NCBI GenBank assembly: GCA_009760855.2
Contig: WPIO01000003.1
Location: forward strand, 3,696,001-3,760,000
Length of the DNA stretch: 64,000 nucleotides
Direction: 5' to 3'
Origin: Cristatella mucedo
Taxonomy: Eukaryota > Bryozoa > Phylactolaemata > Cristatellidae
Positions within the stretch are counted from its first letter, which is position 1. Each line of letters starts with the position of its first letter. Shown piece after piece: positions 55,696-64,000 of this stretch. The position numbers and the translations under genes are program-made. The notes below the pieces were generated by a model. The model made no database searches. It saw nothing but the letters and a program-made list of their open reading frames with translations, and was not told where the DNA came from.

Positions 55696-58022
55696 GTTTC
55701 CGTGTTTCCCCGAAAATAAGACAGTTTTTTATAATTAATTTTACCTCGAAAAATTGCACTAGGTGCTTATTAACTTATTTTCAGGGGATTTTCCTCATCT
55801 ACAAACATCTATATTTATTCATGCACAAAAATCTGTTTTTATTCATGTACAAAAGTCTGTTTTATTCACTAACAAAAACATAATATTAAAACTATTTTTA
55901 TGCAAATATAATCATGTCGACTTCTTCTGGAACATCGTCATAAACCTCCAAGACCTTGATTCTTGTATGAATTTCTTGAGACATCACTTCTGTAGAACCA
56001 CTGGCCCCAATCTCGCAGTTTAGCTATAGAACCCTCTTAACTGAGCACTTCTTGTCCATGTAGCATGCTTGTAGTGCATTGGCAACACAGCTGTCAGTGA
56101 TTTTATCCCATGAATTCTTCACCTAAGTAACGACCTCTTGCAGGTCAGCCTTCACAAAGTTTCCAGGTTGATTTCTCTCCATTCTATATTCAATGTAGTT
56201 ATTGATTTCCATGTGCAAATGGTCCTTGGATGGTATGTTTTTTCAATATCAAAAGTCTGGAGATAGGTGGTCATTCCAGCAGAAATTATTATTTGATCTA
56301 TTCCCCTCTCTCTGCAAAGAAGTTCTTCATATCTTTAGCACGGTGAGTGCTGGCTGAATCCCAGTCTAGAAGACCTCTTTGGCCACCTCGAAAAACAAGT
56401 GGCAGAATTAAATAGGCCCACTTCTTTACAACTGATTGTGTGAACCAGGCGTTATCGGTTTTGAGAACATAGACTGAACCATATTCAATCTTATCTCTCT
56501 TGGCCTTACTGATGATCAGATGTGGGGCTTTTTTCCATCCAGAATTGCCAAAATACAGATAACACTCGGTTTCGTAACCAGTGGAGATAACCCTCTGATC
56601 AATTGTCATTTGAGAACCTTGGCCCATAAGCACTGAAGTTTCATCCATCGCAAATATGTTGAAAAGCTGTTATTTTGAAAAGTCGATGCCATCAACAAAG
56701 GACTTGAATTCGAGTGCACGTTCAAAACTTTGCTATCTTCCAACTTGAACAGTGTTGGCGATTGTCTTAGAGGCAGTTAAAAACGCTGAAGGGAGCCATC
56801 AATCCAGTGTTGTGATGCATTGAGCTCTTTGCTGAATATTTTTAACTGTGGTGCAATTGCAAGGGCAATGCTTGAATATCGGCCCTAATACACAACAAGA
56901 GCCTTGCTCTCCAGTCAACAATCCATTCACTGATGATGCCTTCCAGCTCAGGAAATAATGGTTGCCGACCTGATCCACACTTGTGCTTCTTTGCATTGCC
57001 CTCATTCGCCTGTTTACTGAGGTTATCGTACTCTGCTGGCCATTTCTGGACCCTTTGGAGATCCAATCCTTCTCTTTACAGAAAGCCGTCAGATTCTAGC
57101 CATGAGAGTCTTCCGAGATTCGCTTCTTGTACTCGACAGAATAGCTCTTTCTTTTTGCACTCATCCCGTCTGGGGGTCAAAATGTTACTCCCTTTAATCT
57201 ACAATTAAATCAAATGTTACCGTAGCATAATTGAAGACTTGTGAGCCGGGGTGGCAACAAAAACAATGACAGTTACCAGAGGCCCAGGTTGGGCAAACGA
57301 TACGAGACAAGAACGAGACGAATAAAGAAAAAGGTAACACGAGACAAAACGAGACGAACACGAGACTCGGCTAGTTGCCCCAACTTTGCTAGAAGCGTAA
57401 CTGCTGTAGAAATCGCCAAGTACTCTAGCAAAACTTTTTTGAGTGCCCCCTCCCCCAGAAAACTTTGCCCCCACACAATATTGTATAAATGTGCCCCTCA
57501 CGTACATTACGGTATGTGAGGAATGCATTCTCCCTAGGTGTGCCTTCACATACCGGATATATGCCCCCATATAATACCAGAAAGTGCCCACATATGGGAA
57601 CACACATGCCATAATGTGGGGGCACTATATTATGAGGGCATGGATTTTCCCTACGTTGCACCAACACAATGCAAAGCACCATTTGCCCCCTAACATTTAC
57701 AATATTTCCCAAAAAATCATTGGTTTCAGTGGGGGGATCAGCATTTGGTTAAACAAAAAAGTACTCACCACTAATGACACCGGTGTACACCGATCCTTCG
57801 TTGGGCATCCAGCTGCTTCCATTATTGCACTCTTTGTATCCCTCAGCCGCTAGTCACTACGTGACCACACTCTGCAACGTCTGCTGAAACGACTCCTCTG
57901 CTGCACAATGAAGCTGCCGATAGGGCTTCTTTCCGGGGTTTAGGGCTTACACCCCCTGCATGATTAGCATGCTAGGGCTTATTTTTGGAGTAGGTCTTTT
58001 TTCTGGAAAATACGGCAGAAGC
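55696..58022 (-). mobile_element. Tigger/pogo-group DNA transposon relict
   Basis: On the minus strand an N-terminal part (MSAKRKSYSVEYKKRI near 57,170; LFPELEGIISEWIVDWRARL near 56,940, a CENP-B-type helix-turn-helix) precedes a DDE domain: MDETSVLM (first Asp), LLDWDSASTHRAKDM (second Asp) and, after a one-base frameshift near 56,305, ITTYLQTFDI-like sequence (third Asp region). Ends are imperfect inverted repeats: gtgtttccccgaaaataaga on the left, and a reverse complement reading cgtattttccagaaaaaaga on the right. TA dinucleotides at 55,694-55,695 and 58,023-58,024 may be the target duplication. Multiple stops make it inactive. Confidence 0.85.
56298..56648 (-). pseudogene. Tigger/pogo transposase DDE domain fragment
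   Basis: A 116-codon open stretch with two of the three catalytic aspartates, in MDET and LLDWDSAS contexts. It ends at a frameshift-generated stop just before the segment that would carry the third. Confidence 0.8.
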
Positions 58023-58236
58023 TAACTCTTGGAACTGAAGGGAAGCTAGCATGTTGATGACATGAGTGACACATCTTACTTCTGATGTACTGTAGCAGTC
58101 ACTAGAAGACCATCATGTTGCTCAATCCTCTGCTTCACGACGTGGTTTCCTGGAAAGCAGATTGCCGGGAGATCCGATTACCGGTCATCTAAATGAGCCT
58201 TGGCTCGACATGGCCCAGCCACTGATTCAGGACAGA

Positions 58237-58239
<3 letters not shown>
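58023..58239. other. No recognised feature
   Basis: Short spacer between the transposon and the TC repeat. Confidence 0.4.

Positions 58240-58327
<88 letters not shown>
58240..58327. repeat. (TC)n microsatellite
   Basis: 88 bp of uninterrupted TC. Confidence 0.97.
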
Positions 58328-58328
<1 letters not shown>

Positions 58329-58556
58329 ATCATGCTGAAATCACTCTGCATGCCTGGCTTTGTCGTATAGCCATGACTTTTACTTCGAGCATACTCTGCT
58401 GTCTGTGGCCAGCTATTCATTAGTTAAAGGCATAAACTATCATTACCACTTAAAAATATGCTGATCACTGCTTGAAGAATGCCAGAAATTTGCACCAGTA
58501 TAACCAGGATGTGCTAGACAACTTTAGACAGTTATTCTCTGCCAGCGGTTGCTGCA

Positions 58557-58736
58557 GGCCTGCGAAATTCTAAAAAATACTCGGTGACCACAGCCGGCAC
58601 TGCCGGAGCTTGGGGGCAAGCAAAGAAGGTGGCACGGGAAATAGATGGAATGCAGTCCAAATTCTTCCACTTGTGCAACATCGGCAACTTGCTGTGCACA
58701 ACTTGGCGACCGGCAGTAGTTGGCAGCATTCTTTGA
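58557..58736 (+). CDS. Candidate exon, unidentified gene
   Basis: A pyrimidine-rich acceptor (tgccagcggttgctgcag) opens a frame with YSVTTAGTAGAWGQAKK and VAREIDGMQSKFFHLCNIGN, ending at TGA. A donor (aag|gtggca) could end it near 58,628. Protein-like but not recognised. Confidence 0.25.
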   Translation, partial: GLRNSKKYSVTTAGTAGAWGQAKKVAREIDGMQSKFFHLCNIGNLLCTTWRPAVVGSIL

Positions 58737-58898
58737 ATCGGTAACTGGGCACATGCCCAAGAGCAGGCATTCTGTATATGGACCACCTGTACCATCACTA
58801 CCCGTGGTGGGTTTAGATCACCTGCTGACAGGAGTGTGGTTCTCTCGCAATACCTTTTTGTACAAACTCCACATGCTATGCCCTCTTTACAATTTCAG

Positions 58899-58964
58899 CT
58901 GCAGTCCCCACTTGGGAGGAGCCGTCCCGGACGTCCAGACGTTGTGATCTTGCAGTCACTCCCG
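58899..58964 (+). CDS. Candidate 66-nt exon, unidentified gene
   Basis: Textbook signals: tctttacaatttcag before it and gtaagg after it, with exactly 22 open codons (LQSPLGRSRPGRPDVVILQS). A further acceptor-donor pair encloses 59,212-59,241. No family recognised. Confidence 0.3.
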
Positions 58965-59728
58965 GTAAGGGCAGCAGTACTGGAGCCAGGAGTGTTTGAT
59001 AAGCCACTGCCGATGCCGGCACCAGATGGCGCACTCCCTTGGTTGCACGACCCAGAGAGCAGTCATTCGACCCAGAGGCTGCCCGAGGGATTCACCCATG
59101 TGCCTTATTCCTGGGCTGAGATGCTCGTTCGCCACAACCCAGGTCCTCTGTTCCAGTCCAGCAGCAGCCGGCAATCTTTTATCAGCCTTCCTTTTATTTC
59201 CTCTCTGCAAGATGATGCCGTTAAGGCTCTTCTGCTACTAGGTAAACGAAATGCTGAAAGGCTGTCAAATCAGGTAGATGTCATCATTTATCAGCTAAAC
59301 CTGCATCATTTATTATTTTCACTATATTGGCCAGTGCACCGAGAGTGGGAGGCTGCAGCATGCCGATCGCCCTGTGCAACTCGGCCAGGAAGGCAATCCA
59401 AGGAAATCTTAAATTGGCAAGCAGCAGCCACAGCCGCCGAGCTAGCAACCGATTGCTGCATGCTGCTGACATCTCACTGCCACCCAGCCGGCAGCTCGGG
59501 AAAAGTCACCGGTGGCCAATCGTCATGACAGCAGACCACCAGGGATTTTTCAGCAGGCGAACAAGCAAGTCGATCGCCACCACAAGTGGTCACCTGCAAA
59601 GTTCGGATGCAAAAAAGCAAAGTATGTGTGCTGTATTCGGCCCAATTTTTTTGCTGGTAAAAAAGTACAATGAGTGAGGCTATGCGATTGCATAAACTGT
59701 TAACTGCACGATTCACGCAGCACGTGCA

Positions 59729-59731
<3 letters not shown>

Positions 59732-59780
<49 letters not shown>
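59732..59780. repeat. (GA)n microsatellite
   Basis: Uninterrupted GA run. Confidence 0.95.
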
Positions 59781-59785
<5 letters not shown>

Positions 59786-60860
59786 CCTGCCGACGTCTGC
59801 TTTCTGCATCCTATTAAGATGCTCGCATCTTCCCTTGACAGACTTTAAAATGGCTTTCAAACCTTCGAAGCGTCAGACCGACAAGCAGGACTGCATCCAC
59901 GGGCACGGGGGGGGGGGCGATGCTTTGTGTCAGCCCCTGGATCGATAGCTAGCTCATGCTCAAGGTCGGTGCATATCCTCTTGTCCGTCGGGCTTCGTGT
60001 TCGGAGAATGGACTCGAAGGCAGGAGCTAATGACAGCCTCTCATGCCACACAGTGGCAGGCACCCACGGAGAAGTCAGCAGGGAGTGAGTGGCTCAGCAG
60101 AGAGGAAATACCAACGAGTACCAAATACTGAGCTACTGCTGCTGCGCATAGCTATGGTAGTGAAGTAATTTACTATAATTTGTTTCCAGAAGACCGACTT
60201 TCACTAACTGCTCCTAGCAACAGCAGTGCAAACAACGAAGCAGCAGGCGCTCCACCCTCTACAATTGTGTACTTGCAACTGTCTCCGTGACACTGCTGGC
60301 TTTCTCGTGAGGCGAGTTAAGGCAATTTGCACAACGACCTATTCTATGCATCCTACCATAGATGTAAGGAAAGGCAGGGGTAGTGAGCCTTGACCCTTGC
60401 TTAGACCGACCTAAAGCATGCACAGGAAGGTTTGGCCACCTGGTTGGAACGCTTTCAGCTTTCCTATGAATGGTTGCCGTTGTGGAGGTCTGGCCTCTCA
60501 TTGGCTAAATCGTGGCTACCCCTACACATCCTGCGGTTTTCTAGATTGAGGCATCATTAATCCAGCACACTTGATCGTGCATATTTGGCACACTGGTTAA
60601 ACACATCCTGGCCTAGAGTCCACCTTCCGGAAGGGCAATCAATACTCCATCTAACCAGCCACCTGGAAAAAAATTCATGTCTCATTTAGCAGCCAGCCAG
60701 AGGTCCATTCATGTTTTGGGGTTGCTGGCTGGCTCAGTTGAACCGCTCGGGGTTCACATGTAAGCATGAGCACGTAGACTCAGATACACTCATACATTTC
60801 ACACTCGCACATACACACTGCATACGAATACAAACCCATGTGGTCTTGCCTTCATGTGCA

Positions 60861-60862
<2 letters not shown>
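59781..60862. other. No recognised feature
   Basis: Includes a G9 run near 59,910. No coding segment supported. Confidence 0.4.

Positions 60863-60910
<48 letters not shown>
60863..60910. repeat. (CA)n microsatellite
   Basis: Uninterrupted CA run immediately 5' of LINE copy H. Confidence 0.95.
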
Positions 60911-60913
<3 letters not shown>

Positions 60914-60929
60914 AAAGGCACTAGAATGA

Positions 60930-62295
60930 GTCGTGGCAGACCAGCTGAACTCATATATTGAAACTTCACACCTAGCTAGTAAGTTCCAGTCTGGTTTTAG
61001 AGGTAATCACTCCACTGAGTCAGCATTGCTTCGGGTTTATAACGACCTTCTTAGGAATTAAGACTAAGGTAGAGTCTGCTTAATCTGCTCGATCTTTCAG
61101 CAGCTTTTGATACTATCGATCATCAAGTCCTTCTCGAGCACCTCTCATCTCACCTGAGCATCACTGGCATTGCACTACAATGGTTTAAATCCTATCTCAG
61201 TGCTAGACTCCAGAGTACAGATGTGAACAGAAAAGGTCATCCGAGGAACCACTGGAGTATGGGTTACATCAGGGCTCTGTGCTTGGTTCTGTTCGTTTCA
61301 TGGTTTGTATTCTCCCTCTTGCCAGTATGATTGCCAGGCACAACCAAGGCTTTCGCTTCTATTCAGATGACACTCAGTTGCACCTTTACTTTGATCCCTC
61401 ACAGCCTCCCAGCACGTCAAATTCTCTTAACTCCCTTGCTGCATGTTTTGATGACGTTCGTTCATGGATGGCAGCAAACTTTCTTAAATTGAATTATGAT
61501 TAAACCAACTTACTAGTCATGAATAAACCAAGTGGGATTCCGATAGGAAAACCTAATGCTCAAAATCGGCTCTGCCAGCATATTTCCTGTTGAATCTGTA
61601 TGAAATCTAGCTGTCCTGTTCCAAAGTGACCTTTCGTTAGATGGCCACATCAGCCCAACCGTCAAGTCTGCCTTCTTTCAGCTACTTAACATTGCTAAAA
61701 TGTGGGCTTGCTTTGACAGGGATACTACATCTAACACATCACACCACTTCTCGCCGACCTGCACTGGCTCCCATTCAAGCAACGCATTGACTTCAAGATT
61801 CTGTCACTCACTTTTAGGTCCCTTCATTCTTTGGCTCCAGCCTACCTATCAGATCTACTCTCCCACCAGGCTAAGCATCATACTACCTGTCTTTCTGAAC
61901 CTAATCGTTTACCAAAGCTTCAAATTCTTTTGGAGACCGAGCCTTTAGTTTGTATGCTTCTAAAGTCTGGAACTAATTTCCGACTGACGTCAGGACATCT
62001 ACTGACTTGACCACATTTGAAAAGATGCTAAAAATGCACCTATTTATCACAGCATTTAGGCGGTCAATGAGTTTCGACCTTTCTGTGTTTATGCGTGCTG
62101 ATACTGTGCATGCTGCCACTAACCATATTTGCATTCTGACCCTGTGCATGTCACCTCTAGCCATGTTATGCTTGCTGTCATTGAGCATGCTATCATAACC
62201 ATTCGATAATGCTTCCTTTGCAGCAAATGTAAAGTGCCCAGAGAGAGAGAGATAAAATTCTCTGAGAGCGCTATACATATGTACTATAATTATTG
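60930..62295 (+). mobile_element. L2/CR1-like LINE, copy H
   Basis: Begins at cgtggcagaccagctgaact (the RT front, equivalent to VVADQLNSYI of copy B) and keeps the full RT core region in decayed form: cagcttttgatactatcgat, then FRFYSDDTQLHLYFDPS with YSDD in place of YADD, then RSWMAANFLKLN. A deletion near 61,730 removes part of the post-RT domain. The 3' UTR ends near 62,295. Confidence 0.92.
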
Positions 62296-62759
62296 TATAC
62301 AGATCTGGCACTAGTAACACACTAAATAGTAAGGACTGAGCATCAAACTGTCTCACGCATTCTTCTTAACAGCATCACTGAAGCAAAAAAGCAAAGAATT
62401 ACCAGTATATTGCGTTTGAAGCATACGCTCTTAACAAACATATAGCAGGTAATGCTTAATGTAAAAACCCACCCACGGTCAGACCAGCGCAAAAAAAGAC
62501 TTCGGTCACACTCTTTTGTTATATACTGTATCCTCTAGGTCGGAATGTATAAATAAATCCACTTACATAACTAAAATGCATTGCACAGTAGGCTGCTCAT
62601 AGTACCACTACCACTATTTCACATGCCACCCCTGTTTTAAATCAAGTGACCTAGTGTCCAGTTTGTAATTGAGGAAATTTCAGTATTGCATATTCAATCG
62701 ATGGCATTTGGTGGTCTGTTGGTGCTGCTGCTGCTGCTGCTGCTGCAGCAGCCACCACC
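62296..62759. other. AT-rich spacer, then CTG repeat
   Basis: No element recognised until a (CTG)n/(CAG) stretch at 62,722-62,752, just left of the hairpin pair. Confidence 0.4.
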
Positions 62760-62801
62760 GTTGCCATGCGGCCACTGCTGCTGCAGTGGCCGCATGGCAA
62801 C
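62760..62801. other. Perfect hairpin 1 (19-bp arms, 4-nt loop)
   Basis: Left arm ends ccatgcggccactgc, loop tgct, right arm gcagtggccgcatgg and onward. All 19 pairs match. It shares the inner core ggccactgc/gcagtggcc with hairpin 2, but the outer stem differs. Confidence 0.95.
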
Positions 62802-62808
62802 ATTAGCC

Positions 62809-62852
62809 GTCATTAGCTGGGCCACTGCTGCTGCAGTGGCCCAGCTAATGAC
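62809..62852. other. Perfect hairpin 2 (20-bp arms, 4-nt loop)
   Basis: Left arm ends tagctgggccactgc, loop tgct, right arm gcagtggcccagcta and onward. All 20 pairs match. It starts 8 nt after hairpin 1 ends. Confidence 0.95.
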
Positions 62853-63504
62853 CTGGGCAAGAATCAAAGCCAAGTGCTGGCAACAGGTTGCCCCGGGCAG
62901 AGATCGTCAGCAAAAACAAGGGCTGGCTTGTTACTTTTCAGCCACTAGATGCCACTTGCTGTTTGGCCACCATCTGCAGAGCAGCCAGCCTTGGCCCAGG
63001 CCTTTTTTGTCGGCAAGGTGGCAGGCCTCAGAAAGCCTTGCCAAACCGGCTGTCCGTGCAGCTGCTGTTCCAATGGCACCCCAATGGACACAGTGACAGC
63101 TGCGTGCCACCGACGTGTGGTTCGGACTAGCTAGCATGTTTGTTCATGCACACAGCTAGGCATGCCAGCAGGCAAACCGGGTGAGCAACAGGCAGCACGG
63201 CACAGACGGGTCGGCATGCTTTCGGGAAAGAACAGCTCTTCGGCACTGTGATTCCAGGGAAAGAACCCACTAGATTCAAGTTGCTGTGACAGAAAAGATC
63301 GCAGACAGCAGTCATTCAGAGGCTGTGTGCGAGTGCTGTTGACGCAGCTACTTTACTGCAGGATGTCAGAGAGTCTGGGAACTTGGCACTGCAGGAAATG
63401 TCAACGTTGCCACTGCACCTTCGTCTATCATCAGTCATTTTTTCATAAAAATTCGAAAAACCATGCAACCTCTACAGCCGGGTCATGCTGCTGCTTTCTC
63501 TCAG
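62853..63504. other. No recognised feature
   Basis: GC-rich. The plus-strand frame that runs through the hairpins (62,686-63,096) is broken by nothing but looks like CTG-driven low complexity. Confidence 0.35.
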
Positions 63505-64000
63505 TACGAGGTGAGAACCTCCGGCTGCGGGTGGGAACTTCCGGTTCGGCCGGTACACTGGTCCTTGCTGTCAGCCGGGAAGGTGGTCGCAGCCGCACAG
63601 CCCGGTTCACAGCCACACAGGCCAGCGCTGCCGGTCAGTCAGCGCCGTTGCCGCCGCGAGGCTCGCTCGATGATGGTCCCTCTCTTTGCATCGCACCGCA
63701 TTGCAGCTTCCTCCCGACAGCTCTGTGTCGCCCGGGAGTGCTGGCACTGGCTGGCAGTGGGCTTGAGAGCCAGAGGCCTAGTGAAAGGGAAAAAAGAAGG
63801 AGACGCCGAGCAAAATCAGGAGCGAATGCGATACTCCAAACAACAGGATGCCTCCGACACCCAGCAGCGGCAGGATGCCTCATCCGCAAATGCTTACAAA
63901 CGCGAGCGACACCACTGTATGCCCTCCTCCACACTTCTGGGCATGCCAAAAGCCAGTGGCAGCATGGTGAATCACCGGATGCAAGCTGTAGAAGTTGATC
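63505..64000 (+). CDS. Candidate exon running off the right edge
   Basis: After ctgctttctctcag, one frame stays open for 165 codons to the window end (YEVRTSGCGWELPVRPVHWS; later KGKKEGDAEQNQERMRYSKQ). The region is GC-rich and two other frames are also long, so openness is weak evidence. No family recognised. Confidence 0.25.

Noticed and set aside
58836-59528. 230-codon plus-strand frame
   Set aside because: Contains several good intron signals inside it, so the continuous frame is probably fortuitous. I kept only the short splice-bounded segments as weak candidates.

Overview
This is eukaryotic, almost certainly animal, DNA. There are no bacterial operons. What it holds is one spliced metazoan gene with GT-AG introns, several families of LINE retrotransposon, tRNA-derived SINEs, a decayed Tigger/pogo DNA transposon and many di- and tetranucleotide microsatellites. 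The retrotransposon mix (an L2/CR1-like LINE with an (ATT)n tail, plus SINEs that share its 3' end) fits a marine invertebrate or basal deuterostome. I cannot name the species.

Left quarter (positions 1-16,060, minus strand): a nearly complete UNC45 gene, the TPR/UCS-domain co-chaperone that links Hsp90 to myosin folding. I could place 19 coding exons by conserved protein sequence and splice sites. Their lengths sum to 2,592 nt, exactly 864 codons, with all splice phases matching. Only the last 70-80 residues lie beyond the left edge. Most introns are 110-760 bp. Intron 1 (1.8 kb), intron 13 (1.7 kb) and above all intron 18 (4.8 kb) are larger, and repeats account for at least part of this.

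Middle (16-43 kb): a repeat-rich intergenic or long-intron landscape. It holds L2-like LINE copies in both orientations, tRNA-SINEs (one nested in a LINE), a second LINE family seen only as 3' ends, a dispersed inverted repeat shared with UNC45 intron 18, a 202-bp exact tandem duplication, a 14-bp minisatellite and mirrored CA/TA...TA/TG tracts. A short CpG-rich segment near 26.4-26.5 kb looks like a bidirectional promoter with two divergent first exons. A few short in-frame exon candidates (17.6-17.9 kb and 19.8-20.0 kb, minus) may belong to an unidentified gene.

Right part (43-64 kb): a broken copy of a repeated, uncharacterised animal protein family (43.9-44.9 kb), more LINE and SINE copies, a 2.3-kb Tigger/pogo relict with recognisable terminal inverted repeats (55.7-58.0 kb), candidate exons of unidentified genes (54.4-55.2 kb minus, 58.5-59.2 kb plus, 63.5-64 kb plus) and a striking pair of adjacent, perfectly paired hairpins at 62.76-62.85 kb.

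Only UNC45 is a secure functional gene. Every LINE and transposase copy is truncated or carries stops or frameshifts, so none looks autonomous. Exon candidates outside UNC45 rest on splice signals and open frames alone and are scored low.
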